DNA from: Termitomyces sp. T153
Lineage: Eukaryota; Basidiomycota; Agaricomycetes; Agaricales; Lyophyllaceae
Length of the DNA stretch: 64,000 bases
Direction of reading: 5' to 3'
NCBI GenBank assembly: GCA_018296165.2
Contig: JACKQL020000054.1
Span: 186,001 to 250,000, forward strand
In this document: positions 12,195 to 24,579 of the stretch, one piece after another
Layout of the letters: each line of letters begins with the position of its first letter
How positions within the stretch are numbered: the stretch's first letter is position 1
Notes under the pieces: model-generated
What the model was told of the DNA's origin: nothing
Databases searched by the model: none
Seen by the model: the letters and a program-made list of their open reading frames with translations, nothing else
Program-made: the position numbers and the translations under genes

Positions 12195-12905
12195 AACAAA
12201 ATAGTCACTCGATGACGGCAATAACCTCTCCCGAGACGACAACCTAAAGCTCTATGTCCATTTGTGACCGGTGGCTTTTTACCAGATAAAAATGAGGCGA
12301 TTCATCTTCTATACTACCAGCCTTCCTCAGAGAAAGATATAATCTGTTGATCATCACCGACGTGAAACTATATATATCAAAATGAGTACTAATCTCTAGA
12401 AGCGGTTGTGCAGCTTATACATAAGATCTGGTCTAGAAGCAGAGATGGTGATGAGTTCGTCAGTATGCAAACAACAGAAGGATAAAAGAATGTACATGTT
12501 GTTGATGAGCTTTAATGAATCCTAGGGAAGTATGATCAGCCGTAGGTTAGCTGATAGATAAACATAACCTACTCGAGCTTGACCGAACAGAAGCCAGATC
12601 AGGGTAGAGGAGAAAATGACCATAAAGTCGATGATCCCGTCACACTGAATGACTCGTAGCCAAGGCTTAGCGGGAAACTGTTGAGCAGCAGTGAAAGTAG
12701 TTATCGAAGTTGCGACAAAAACAAAGGCGTCGAAGCTCGAGGCCAGAGCCAGGTAGGCTGTATCATATTTCCTACCACGCGAATAAGTCTCGTCCACAAC
12801 CAGAGAAAAAAATTCAATTCCACGTACATAGAAGTGTTGGGCATTAATACACATACTAACCCGTTCAGAGGTTGTATAACTTGTCGGTGTTTAGACACTT
12901 TACCT
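12195..12905. repeat. Segmental direct duplication, copy 1
   Basis: Pairs with 13440-14165. Shared phrases include AGAAAGATATAATCTGTTGATCATCACCGACGT, CAGATCTGGTCTAGA and the coding part of the membrane-protein genes. Divergence is moderate, so this is not a very recent event. Only short pieces of each phrase are given; the alignment was made by eye. Confidence 0.7.
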
Positions 12906-12910
12906 TGCAA
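12522..12910 (-). pseudogene. Truncated DUF6533-like duplicate
   Basis: Aligns with the C-terminal part of the copy at 13665-14165. It shares the GKVSKHRQ/GKVSKHQQ segment, then a transmembrane stretch (YLALASSFDAFVFVATS), then AKPWLRVIQCDGIIDFM and FSSTLIWLLF. The match covers about 12195-12905 against 13440-14165 and stops abruptly near 12905, where the upstream exons should be. The upstream half is therefore missing. A small ATG frame at 13010 (MDTSQEGLNQ) sits in the place of a start but does not resemble the paralogue. Most likely a truncated tandem duplicate, perhaps still transcribed. Confidence 0.6.
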
Positions 12911-13439
12911 AGGCTAGTTGTAAGAGTGCGTGAGACGAGTCATATAACGGAAAATTTAGTACTGACGTGTCGGATACTAATTGATTCAGCCCTTCCTGTG
13001 AAGTATCCATGGCTCTAGAGAGTTTTAGTGGAGGTGAAGAAGAGAGGTGAGAGACTGATCGGCGTTGAACGTGTACACAATTATAGTCGTAAATGTACCC
13101 GTGCTACCAATCGCCATCATCATCATAGTTCCGGGGGAAACTGCACAATACGGTCGCCTTCTCAAAGAAAAGGTGAGACGGATAATTTAAACAAGACGAC
13201 CATGGAAGGGTAAGTATTGATACGGCCATCGTTTAATATCAATTTTCTACTTCGCAAAATGATTGAGAGCCTGGAGCATCTCGTCGTGCCGATGATAACT
13301 TATATGGATATGGAGAAAGTTCGCCATACATTGAAAAGATGTTAAGGAGTCATATTTGACTTCTTGGAGTATGTAGCGTAATGACAGTTGCTCGCCAAAT
13401 TGCAAAGACTGATTCTGTTGGATCCCTTCTGTTTCGTCG

Positions 13440-14165
13440 ATGAAATGCTCACTCGACTATAGAGGTAATGTGCTGCGAAACGACAACCTGTAGTTCTACA
13501 TCCGTCCGTGGCCGCTGGTTTTTTCGCAGATATAAGTGAAGTGATTCGTTTTCTATATTACCAGCTTTCTTCAAAGAAAGATATAATCTGTTGATCATCA
13601 CCGACGTAAGGCTATATGTCACAGTCAGGACTGTTCTCAAGAAGTGAATGTGGTGGATCGTACATCAGATCTGGTCTAGAGATGGTGCCGTATGCGAGTT
13701 CGATATAGCGCAAAGAACGAAGAATAAGGCAACATACATGTTGTTCATGAACTTCAGTCCAGACTGAAAGTTCCAATCAGAGTGATGGCGGTGATCAAAT
13801 CGTATGGAACCTACTCGGCCTACTTCATTCAACAGAAGCCAAATGAGAGTAGAGGAAAAAATCGCCATAAAGTAGATAATTCCATCACGCTGGATAACTC
13901 GTAGCCAAGGCTTGGCTCGATATTGACGAGTAGCGGCGATAGTAGTGAATAATGTTGCGACGAAGACCAAGGTGTCGAAGCTCAGAGCCAGAGCCAGATA
14001 AACTGTATAGTATTTCATTCTATCGTTGAAAACAAATGTAAATCAGTCCCATTCACGAGGGCCGAATTAACTTTCGCGTACGTCTGAGTTGCAGGTTGCA
14101 ATACACATACTACGCTTCTTTAGACGCTGCGTCAGTTGTTGATGTTTCGACACCTTACCTTGTAA
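13440..14165. repeat. Segmental direct duplication, copy 2
   Basis: Copy that contains the 3' end of the better-preserved DUF6533-like gene; see the unit at 12195-12905. Confidence 0.7.
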
Positions 14166-15321
14166 TTCGCTTGGGTTGTCGTCTAATTTCTTATAGGCTG
14201 AATACGGGTAAGAAACATGCTTGGATGCAAAGGGACAATTAAACGAACGAAGGCCTGTTCCTCCCATAGACATGATGTAAATTGCGAGCCCGAGTTGCGC
14301 CAATAAGTGAAAGATAAAGACGAGTGCCAAACATATGTTTTTGCGAGTCAGAACGTAGACTCTAGAGAAGATAAGTCAGCACCTTGCATTGTCTGCGGTG
14401 TACAAATGACAATATCAAACCTCAGGGCGAGAAATGTTTCAGAAATCGTGAATATTAGGAGAGTGTATATGAACTCCCATATGGCGAAATGATTGCATCT
14501 TAGTAGTATCATAAGGCCAAAAAAGTGCAGCGAAGTATGAAAAGATGAAGCTCACATCTTCGTCTCGTCAGATTATTCGATTTACTTACATTCAAGAAAA
14601 GAGTTTTTGCTTACGGAAGGTGTCCACGATGTCAAAAAGTAGGCTGGAGACGAGTCGTATATCAATCGTTGTACAATTCTCGTTGACGTTCGACATACAA
14701 GTCATAATGACGGTCGAAAATACGAGACTAAAATATCGATTCTGGTGGCACTTATTGAGTCAGATAGATCATGACTACTTCAGGAGAATGACTCACTGCA
14801 AAGAATAAAACAGACACTGTTCGATAAGATCAGGCAAGCCCCTGGGGTTGTGATATTATGAACAGAACATACCAAAAGTATTCCCGCTTTTCCAAGCAAA
14901 TTTAATCTTGTTGTTTCTCAACGGAGAGAATTGTAGGGCGTGAAAAAATCATACCTCTGCAGGAAGCGTCAAGAAGAAATCATACACCAATAGAGTGTAA
15001 GCGGCTGTGAAGTATGTCTGCTCGAGACACCTGTCAAATCACAAACTCGTGGGAATGTGAGAGGCTCGTACCTTGAGCGCGAGACTAGTCGTATGCGTGA
15101 ACAAATCAAGTTCAAAAAGGAGTCAGCACGTACATGTCAGATCCCATCGTCTGTGGAGCTTCCTGCATAGTGTTCGTGGTCGTAGTGGCTCGACGGAAGT
15201 AAAAGGAGGCAATGAACTCTGACAGACCGTAAAATGGTGTGCAATTTATAGCAGCAGTGGATATACCCAGGCTACCAAAACTACTGTCTCGCATAGTTGC
15301 AGGTGCATCAGGACACAGCAT
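13665..15321 (-). CDS. DUF6533-like multi-pass membrane protein
   Basis: A multi-exon minus-strand gene rebuilt from family-like pieces. The ATG at 15321 opens an exon ending at a GTACGT donor near 15133. A conserved exon near 15025-14955 reads TYFTAAYTLLVYDFFLTLPAE, the usual DUF6533 opening. Next comes FAIWEFIYTLLIFTISETFLAL|RVYVLTRKN spanning an intron near 14420-14360, then a long transmembrane exon (LALVFIFHLLAQLGLAIYIMSM, about 14330-14155). The last exons carry YLALALSFDTLVFVAT, AKPWLRVIQRDGIIYFM and FSSTLIWLLL. The stop is at 13665. Such seven-helix-like proteins are very common in agaricomycetes and have no assigned function. The exons between 14950 and 14600 are uncertain and may contain a frame break, so this copy could also be decaying. 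Confidence 0.55.
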
Positions 15322-16308
15322 TCCCCCTCAAACAAAAGATGGGACAGATGGTCGGAACAAGATGGCATCAAAAGTAGTAGTAATTGACATCATCTTCTGT
15401 ACTATCGCTCACCTGTAGCTCGGAACCCTTCAGTCCGGACAAAAAAGGTTTCCCCAAGAACGGCCCATTTATAAGACTAGCATTACTTCAATAGAGTCAA
15501 TATAGTTACCTGAGGTGATTCAAGCTTACCATAAGTCAAGATGTGTTCTCGTTGTCGAGTCCCTCGTCGAGAATGTTTAAGGCGTTGTCACACTTGCCGA
15601 TTCCACGGCAAAGCGGGGCTCGAATTCCCGTTGAAGGGACACCACGACGCGTCGCATTTTTACTTTCTCAGTTCAAGCTTCTTTCTTGCGTTGCATGGGG
15701 CGCCGTCGCCTGAAGTGTTCTCTAGACTATCAACACTCATTGCTACACATCTGCTGCACCAATCAACTTTACGACGTGCAGTAATCGACCCAATCTTGCT
15801 GATCCATCACCGAAATAATACATTTTTGGCACAACATCTTGCTACTGTATCATATATTACTAGTCCTTATACATAACGCTGGTATCTAATGTTTTCAATA
15901 TAGCGACGCTGCATGGCATATTCTTCATCCGACTCAAAAACTGTCCGAGCGGAGCTTGATGGTGAACGTGACAAATTCGTGACTGACCCGACTGGAGGGT
16001 ACTCCGAACTTAAGTAGTATCCGTTTCCGGCTCCAAACAGCAAGTTACTCGGGGAAACTTCGCCGTGCGTTTGAATAGATAAGAATACTAAAAGTGAAGG
16101 TGGACCACGTGCTGAACGCCGTCAAAAGAAAGACCATAGGCCTGAGGAGTGTTAACCTAGTGTCTAGTCAAGCAATAACACGTTTGTATGTATACGTATG
16201 TGACACTTGTGATACGGATGACCTCTTCGACGTCCCGTAACCGGGCCGTTCGCGGCTCGGATATGGTCATCATCATCAATACTTAGCGCTGGGGTTCTCA
16301 CCACAAAG
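15322..16308. other. Intergenic region upstream of amidase A
   Basis: About 1 kb without a supported gene. A plus-strand 111-codon frame at 15541-15876 is Cys/Arg/His-rich at its start but shows no zinc-finger spacing and no splice context; I leave it out. The 3' part presumably holds the amidase promoter. Confidence 0.4.
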
Positions 16309-18394
16309 ATGTTGTTTTCATATCTGGCGCACAGAAGGGCCTGGTATGTTCTATGTTAGACAGTGAAGTATAATTATTGACCCCCTGTGACTCCTATCAA
16401 AGCGCAGCAAAGCAAGCTGAGCGCAAGAATCGTATCAATGAACTTCCTGCTCGATACAAGGAGCCAATCAGGCCAAAGGATGCCATAATACTCGGACAGT
16501 CTATAGTATCGCTCGTCAAAGGTGTTCAATCCGGTGAGATGGAGCCAAGTGACATATTAGCAGCATACGGAAAACAAGCGTTGCGTGCTCATGCCCGAAC
16601 CAACTGTTTGACCGAAATCATGATATTATCTGCCGAAACATGGGCAAAGGAGTGTAATAGGAAGGGTCCTCTAGCTGGAGTACCTGTGAGCTTGAAAGAC
16701 GTAAGTGATCGGTGCTGATAAGGTCGGCGCCACTCTTCTCAGTCTTGGCCAGACTGTTGCCATCAGTGGTTGGGATTCATCGATCGGATACTCGATTTGG
16801 GCGGGAAAGCCTATGCCGAAAGACTGCGCCCTTGTTCGTCTCCTACGTGATGCTGGTGCTGTACCCTATGTCAAGACAAACATCCCAATCACTTTGATGA
16901 GTGGTGAAGCGTGGAACGACTTGTTTGGCAGGACAACTAACCCGCATAAGTCGACGCATACAAGTGGTGGATCTACAGGTGGAGAAGCCGCCCTCCTTGC
17001 ATTTGGTGGATCTCGAATTGGGGTCGGAACGGATGTGGCGGGCTCTGTTCGTCTGCCTGCCCATTGGTCTGGCGTTTACACTATCAAAGCGTCCGTTGGC
17101 CGCTTCCCGAGGACCGGAAATACGACCGGTATACCAGGACAAGAAGGTGTTCCGCCGGTATATTCTCCAATGGCTCGCACCTTGGGGGATCTCTGGACAT
17201 TCTGGAGAGCTGTCGTTAGCATGAAGCCTTGGGAATATGATTATTCCGTGAGTCGTTAACTGATAATCAGAAGTATATTTTCAGCGGTATCAATATTTAG
17301 TGCCTTTTGATGCCTTGGGACGACAGTCATCACCTGTTTAGTGACCAAGACGTAGCTCCTGGCTCATCCCTTGCCCCTTATAAGCGCAGATGGGGAGTCT
17401 TGTGGGACGATGGTGCTTGATCCCAAGCAAGCCTGTATCTTTCTCTTCTTGACGTCTTCCTGCAGGGGTTATCGCACCTTCCCCGGCCTGTAAGCGCGCC
17501 TTACAGATCGTTGTTGATGTTCTTCGCAAATACGGCCAGGAAGTCGTTGATCTGTGAGCATACTTATATTCACTAGTTCAGACAGTATTCACAAGATCTG
17601 ACAGGAGCCCACCGAGCCCATATGAAGGTTTCAAGATAGCATCACAACTTTTGATTGCAGATGGAGGTAAACTAATCTCGCGAAATATCGTACTTCGAAG
17701 AGGATTGCTAATCGTCCTCGCAGGACGGACAGCCATCAAACACATTCGATCCGGAGAATCAAATGATACAGGGGTCGTTCGGGCACTGCAAATGGCATCT
17801 CTTCCCCGCTGGATCAAGCGCATGTATATCTGGTATGTTCGATACATCAAGCGCGACGACATCTATGCGGGAATTTTAGATGGTTTCCATGAACGGAGTG
17901 TTTACGACTATTGGCCCCTCATTGCTCAACGTGAGGATTATCGAAGACGTTGGTTTGAGATGCTTCAAGAGGAGAAAATTGACTATGTGTTGACTGTTCC
18001 GCACTCATTGCCGGCTGTACCTCATAACGGCATGAGAGACGGAGTGAAGTCTTTTGGGTACACCCTCTTGTTTAATCTGGTCAGGCTAATTTGTATGCAT
18101 TTATCCAGTATTTCTAACTCTCGAACATAATCATAGCTTGACTATTCCGCTGGAGTGCTCCCCGTAACTCACGTCAGTGCTCTTCAAGATGAACTTCCAC
18201 CCAATTTCAAGCCGAGAAACAGTATTGAAGAATCTGTTTATAAGATGTACAATGCAAAGGCCATGGACGGGCTCCCCGTCGGTGTACAAGTTGTCGGAAA
18301 ACGTTTGGAGGAAGAGAAGGTGCTCTGCGGAATGGAAATTGTTGAATATTGTTTATGTACGGAGGGAATTGGCTACAAACCACTCGAAGCATGA
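16309..18394 (+). CDS. Amidase A (amidase-signature family, acetamidase/FAAH-like)
   Basis: Several exons. Exon 1 is 16309-16343 (MLFSYLAHRRA). Exon 2 starts at 16403 (CAAKQAERKN). Later introns lie near 16703-16750, 17249-17311, 17420-17464, 17554-17605 and 18079-18133. The amidase-signature core is complete: the lysine in GVPVSLKD, the cis-serine in SGGSTGGEAALLA, and the nucleophile serine in GTDVAGSVRLPAH. The C-terminal part (MDGLPVGVQVVGKRLEEEKV) is the usual family end. These serine hydrolases cleave amide bonds, releasing ammonia or an amine; the fungal ones range from acetamide users to fatty-acid amide hydrolases, so the substrate is open. A close paralogue (amidase B) lies at 50284-52486 on the other strand. 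It converges on the SET/MYND gene with only 54 bases between stops. Confidence 0.9.
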
Positions 18395-18448
18395 TATGGA
18401 CATAAATTGTAAGAACAGATGTGATACTCATCATTATGTACAGAATTA

Positions 18449-20650
18449 CTACGACTTGAAAACAACAGGCCTTGGAGTATCCTCCAAAACATTTCTGACG
18501 CCTTGTTTCCAGACCATCATCTCCTTTTCCAGTGCCACAATCACCTCTCTGGCATCTTTTCCAACCTGACCACCCTCATTCCATGCTCCAAACCCAACAA
18601 GTAACTCATTCCGCGCGCGTAGCATTGTTTCGAGCGCTAATTTGAGCCGCGGTGGCCCCGAGGGTGGGTATCTCAAAGCAGCCTCGGCAGGTGACGAGGG
18701 TTGACAAGGTGATGGTTCGTCGACGGCTAGGAGTTTACCGAGTTCTGCAAGAGTGATTCCGCGGATTGGGTGGCCGTATGGAAGGATTGCAGAAAGACCT
18801 GCGCTGGAACGGGTAGTCGCCCTGATCGCATCGTCTAAAGACTCTTGCGTTGGTGGTGAAGGAAGGGATTCTATGAGCAAGGACTGGTGGAGACGTGATA
18901 GTGCGAGAAGCGGATGAGAGGAAGGCGTTAGCCCGGAAGAGATCAAGATTGGAATGAGATTTGTCGTGAGCTGCAGAGACTTATATGGGTCTGTCATACC
19001 GTTAGCGCCGACAGATTGATAGATCAGAAGGTTCTGACCTTTGGATTGAAGTGCCGTTGCTTTGTCAAGACCCTCCTGTCCAACACGAACGGCATCGATA
19101 ATGGCACCTGTGTCTTTTAGGACAGCTCGGCATTTTGAACATTGACATAAGTTACTCTCTGAACAAGTACTGTGAGCTTCTATGCAAGGGGATATCCGAA
19201 TCAGTTCTACGGGGGAATCAATACCTTCTAAAGGGATTGGGCATGTGCCACCACATTGTTTGGGACAGAACACAGCTTCTCTGAGCTCAAGGTCCAAACT
19301 ACTGGTGCACAAAGTACATCTGCATTCAAAATTGTATGTTTCCTTCAAAGACTTCTGTCGCAAGTATTTTGGGAGCGTCGTATCGATGTAGGAAGTCAGA
19401 ATCTTTGCAACTATCAGAATCAGAACATGTGCAGAGGGTGAGGAGAGGTTTCACACTTCTTCGTTCGGGTTGATGTTTCGTAGGGCGATGATTTGCATCA
19501 AGGACTCTTGTGCGGGTGATGGAGTCGAAGAACGAGGAAATACAACGACAGCGTTAGGTTCACATGAGTGATTGATCAGTGCGACGATCGGGGACACTGA
19601 TACTCCAATGGGGGTAAGCGTCGGCGTTGTGACCGAGAAGGTATTCGTAATAAACTACCCATTTGTATCAGTGAGAAAAGAATGAAACACTGAGATGTTG
19701 CGAACCCTAGATGTGATATCGACCAGATCTTTGGGAGAGTTGAGCTCAAACTTGCTCAGCTGTTCGGGAGAAGAAATGCCCAGATATCGGACAAGGGCAT
19801 GCGATAGATGGGTGTGCAGCTCAAAGGAAGAAGATTGAAGGGATTCCCTATCTACAGAATTGACAGGCCGATGAGCAAACGAACACTTGAGCTGGGATGA
19901 GCCCACGTACGCGACTGCATCGCATCGATCTCTTTGGCCTGTCAAAGTATATGGTTGGTCGTACAGAAAGATAGAAGACAGAAAGACTGACCCATTTACT
20001 ACCGCTTCCCCTTTTCTGACGAGTCCACATAAGACGGCCCAAACAACGGACGGCGTCACTGGGCAAAGTCAGATCAGGAGACGGAGCGGCTTCAGCCCAT
20101 TCCTGAAGCGCAGAACATTCACGTTTATGGAGCGGCCAGTCTTTGTTTTGGCATTCCTTGGGAACCGAGTGTTCAGAAGAAGAAATGATCATCATTATTA
20201 ACAAGAAAACACACAGAATTGCAATACCACACTCTACGACATGTCGTACACCTCTTCAACCCGCTCGCGGGGGAAGGGCTCAAACAATTCGAGCAGTATG
20301 AGTCTAGGTGCCGATTTGATAAGACTGCGATGTGTGGTTTAGTAGCCAAGAGCGTGCTGCCTAGGTTTTGATCATGTTGGTATAGCATTCCATCAATCGA
20401 CAAAACACATACCGGACTTATAGTGAGCCTTGCTCCACAAACCTCTACCCTGGCTGTCTGAGTTCCGCAGCTCAATATTTGGCGGCAAAGAATAGGTGAT
20501 CTCTCCCACATCTACGTCCTTGCTCTTGCCTTCCCTAGAAGGCTGCGGAGAGAGTGTACTTGAGGAAGGCTGAGTCGAAGTAGTCGATTGTACATACGAT
20601 TTAGATACCTTCGACTGGCGCGACACTCGAATGTTTGCAAAGGTCGACAT
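18449..20650 (-). CDS. SET/MYND (SMYD-type) lysine methyltransferase
   Basis: Seven exons: 20650-20413, 20360-20215, 20156-19992, 19938-19911, 19851-19706, 19654-19457 and 19402-18449, giving about 624 aa. All introns are about 50-60 bp, and the 28-bp exon is needed to keep the frame. The order fits the SMYD family: SET-N segment (SQGRGLW), a MYND zinc finger (CSNC...CTTC..VWYC...C...H..EC) inserted in the SET domain, then TPIGVSVSP and the cofactor/substrate motif NHSCEPNA, LTSYID, and a post-SET cysteine cluster (FECRCTLC). The C-terminal half is helical, as in SMYD TPR-like tails. Family members methylate lysines on histones or other proteins; the target here is unknown. An N-terminal Ser/Thr-rich tail of about 45 residues precedes the SET part. 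Confidence 0.93.
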
Positions 20651-21172
20651 GATCGTTGATGAAAAAAAGAGCTACAGGGTAGACGATTATCTATGCACAT
20701 CAAATCTCAACCCGATGTGACATGACGTGACGTGGAGGACCGGCATTTGACCGCGTCAACTTTACCTTTCCGTCCAGAACGTTACAGCATCCTGGCAGTG
20801 CAAGCACCAGTCTCCGCCTCCCAAGCATTCATAATGTTCTTAACTATTCTCATAATATAAGTGAATATATTGATGCTAGATTTTGTGCACAATTCAATGA
20901 ACTATTTTACACCTTCCATCAGCTCATATTCTTCATCACTTGCATTAGTTTTGTCACCATGCTTTTTGGCACTTGCATGGCCTTCAGCTCACCATCATTA
21001 TATCTGCCACCCACAATCTGCTGCAGTCTCACTTGCTTTGGGACTGAGGGAAAATTTTCATCATCATCCACAATGCTTGGAACCTTGAACTTTTTACAGT
21101 AAATGAGGTGAAAAAATGAGCTGTTTGATGTTGCTTGAAATTCAATGCTACAAAAAGAAAAGAATAATGATA

Positions 21173-21373
21173 ACTGCTGGCACTGGAACCTGTTTCCAGT
21201 GGAAAATGGGAAAAGAAACCTGTCATACCACTTCTTTGACAGATCTTTTCTTTGGAAATAGGCTTCTTCCATTGTTTAAAGCCTTTTTCCATTGTAAATA
21301 CACTGTCCAGAAATGGTATAACAGGTTCCTTTCCCAGTTTTTCCCTTGGAAACATGATTGGCTGCCAGCAGTG
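21173..21373. repeat. Long imperfect inverted repeat (hairpin)
   Basis: The arm at about 21173-21235 and the reverse complement of about 21307-21373 match over roughly 60 bases with a few mismatches (CTGCTGGCA..., GTTTCCA...GGGAAAA, CCTGTYATACCA). The loop is about 71 bases. It may be the remains of a small foldback or MITE-type element inside the CpG-poor block. Confidence 0.6.
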
Positions 21374-23439
21374 GATGGCAAAAATGTCAACCTATCAGAT
21401 CTCAAACATAATTGAGCTGAGCTTGCAGTCCCAAGCTAAAGTTTGTAGGGGTCAGTAAGATCCTCAAATCCACCACATCCATATAGATATGAAGTAGAAA
21501 ACATACCAGGAAGGTGGTTTAGGGTTACTGTGTTTATTGATTGCCTGACTGCCTTTGTAAGTGGAGGAAATCTTGAGTTGAACTTCTGAAGAAACACCCA
21601 TTAAAAACATGTTGAATAATTTCTGATAACTGTTCCTATAGAAAATCTCAAAATAATTTCCTAATTAGGAAAATTTGAACAGCATATCTGGAGAAACATT
21701 TGTTGGAAATCACTTAACCTGTTTTCAACAGGTGTTTTTTCAGAATTCTACAAGATTTCCTCAAGTGTCAAGTGACATGTGATAGTTATCTACTACATTA
21801 TACTACAAAATGAACTGTCTGTTACATGCTCCCCTTTTAGGTCAGTATTACAATCTTATAGCAAATGAGAACAAAAACATTCAGTACCAGTTGACCCAGT
21901 AAGTTGTCTCAAAATAGACCCAAAATCTTGTAAGCAGTCAAGATAGAATTTGAGAAATAGTGAAGAAGGACTCTTTCTATTCCTGTACCATTTTCTGAGG
22001 AATAGACTTTTTTTTTCACTCTTTCTTAAAAAATCTCCAGGAAACACAGATTGTGTTTCTCAAATGTTTTCCACATGCTCTGTATCTTTTTGTTTTGTTC
22101 AAAGTACCTTTGTTGAATTTCCTTTCAATGTTTCTCAATTAAATTTCTTTGTTCTTCTTAAGAAAAATGTATTAGAAAGATTTTTGATATTTCTTGACAA
22201 AGAAGAATCAAAAAAATTTTGAAATGTTTTTATAGCAAGACTAATTGGAATTATATATTGTGTCAATGAGTGTGGTATTTGATGCCAGATGATTGCACAC
22301 ACATCATCTCATGCATCACAAATTTAGTGCAGTTGGGCAAAATATTGGGCATGGAATAACTAACACAAAATTTTTTTAGCTACATAGAGGAGAGATGATC
22401 TGGGGTGACTTATGCAATGACTGCAGAGACCTCCAAAAACTCTGCTTTTACATTAACCTCTACTCAGAGACTGCATATATAGATTTGGAAGTGATGAGAG
22501 CACAAAATGGGTAGTGCCCAACCACTGCATGAAGCTGGCCTCAAAACTGTTGTGATTTTATTTCAAATAGTGACAAAAAACAGGCAAGCTGAAGCTAAAA
22601 TGGCTGAGAAGAAGTGTGAAGAGGATGATCTGTTGACAAGCAGCTGAGGAAGGTGGAAAAGGGGTTGCAAGGCAACTTTCACACAAGGACTTTTGCAGAC
22701 ATAAATAGCTCAGGCTGAAGGATGATCAGCACCTTAGAGCCTTGACAATATTCTTTGAAATATCCAGGCTAGCATAGAACATAGCACCTTCCTGCACATA
22801 CTGAGTGATCTCTGAAATCTCAATTGACAAAAGAAAACAATTTAAACTTGTATGAAGATTTGGATGGTGGAGAGTCATCCTTGTGAAAGAACAGCACCTG
22901 CTTGAGACCATGTCTTTTATCACAAATGCTCATATAATTGTGGAGAAGTCATACTTGCTTGGCCATATCTTGGCATATGAAGAAAATGTTGGTGCCATAG
23001 TAAAAAGGATTAGATTTGTGGTAGGGCAAGTGGTATCCAGCATATTCAGATGAAAAATGCAAAGAGGACCTTTTTACTACCCTTTTTTAGTAAACTTCAC
23101 TACTAGCTAACTTCTGGATAAGTATGCCTGATCAATGGCAGGCATAAAAAGAGAAAGATGTGATAGTAGCAAAGAATAAGCCATTGTACTGGCTTGAAGC
23201 TCTTGCAGCATTCTCAAACATTGTGAGATAGTGGGGTCAGCAGGGTAGTTTATTGCACATAAAATCAGCTTGGACTCCTTTGAGCCCTGGATTGTGGCTT
23301 TTACCAATAGATGAAACTTGTTCTTATTAAAGTTCAGATACAGTTTGTCTAGGAAGTGTTGAACACCTAATATGATTTTGAGCCTGATGCTATAAACTTT
23401 AAGGTGTAAGCTATATATTGAAATAGATTTTGGAGAGTT

Positions 23440-24500
23440 TGTCAGGTTCTGCTGATCATGGAGGCTCAGCTTAACTGAGTGAGTCCTTACTAGGCAGACA
23501 TGATGTCCCACATTTATAACTTAGTGTTCTGGAGGGTCTGGATCTCAGATACTTGTGAGGACAAGCTAAGAAAAGCAGTCTGAGTGACTCTGAGGTGGTC
23601 TGGGGAAGTCTTAGACAAGGTACAATAAGGATTGGGCTTAGGGGTGTGTTGGGTACAAGTCCAGAGGTGAGTATTGAGTATGCAGGATAATTGGAGGTCA
23701 CATGAGTAACAGGAGCAGGACTGGAGAGTTCATGGGAGATCAGAAATGATTGATGGGTTCTGAAGTTGTTTGTAAAACAAGTCCAGCATTAGATATGAAT
23801 GTACAGAGTTGTAAAGACATGAATACAGATATGATTGGAGAGTTGAAATGGAGTTAGAGTTGAAAGAAACTTAGGCACACTTGAAAGGAAATAGAAGCAG
23901 ATGAGATGAGACAGAGACAAGGATGAATAGATTGAGAAAACAATACAAGACAAGAACAAGACAAAGATAGAAACAGAGACAGGACTGGGAAACATAACAG
24001 ACACAAATGTAACAAAAGAATATCAGCAATATCAAGACTACTGTAGCAGATATTGCTATACAGCTTATATACTAACTACTGGACCTTCAAGGACAGTGAG
24101 TTTGGCTGTGGAGCTTGTTGGAGCTATGCAGAATTGACAGGTGTTAGTTCTGATCAGTGGGTGGGCCACAGTGATATACTGATGGAAACTGGGCAGCATG
24201 CAGGCCACTCCAAAGTTGTCAGGATGTTCCTGACTAGTCAGGTAAGTTGTAGTGACAAGTTAGTGACATATGCTAGGATCAGAAACAGTGTTGGAGGGGC
24301 CTGGGGGCTTGGAAGGGAATGGGAAAGTGATGGGGTTTGCCAGAGGGTTGTTGGGGCTTGCCAAAGAAGCATTGGAATTAGCCAGGGCAGGCACCATAGG
24401 TGAATAGAGGTTGGGGTGAATTCAGGGGGTATTGGTGGAGACTCTGGAGGAGCATGGTTGCTTGAGAAGAGGTCCAGAGGTCCAGAGATGAGTGATGACA
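23440..24500 (+). mobile_element. Solo LTR 1 with 5-bp target duplication
   Basis: Starts TGTCAGGTTCTGCTGATCAT and ends GTGATGACA, so the ends are TGTCA/TGACA. The five bases on each side are GAGTT (23435-23439 and 24501-24505), a perfect target-site duplication. It is 1061 bp, has a purine-rich centre near 23790-24010, and no internal gag-pol attached. This is a solo LTR left by recombination of a retrotransposon. The orientation sign is arbitrary; all three copies point the same way. Confidence 0.85.
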
Positions 24501-24579
24501 GAGTTGGTTGCTGTGAAACACAATGATTGATGCAGAAATGAATATAGTCACAAGCCTTGGTTGTATATTGACTTTTCTA

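Noticed and set aside
15541..15876. Plus-strand 111-codon frame starting MCSRCRVPRREC
   Set aside because: Cysteines are suggestive, but no zinc-finger spacing, splice partner or homologous domain could be seen.
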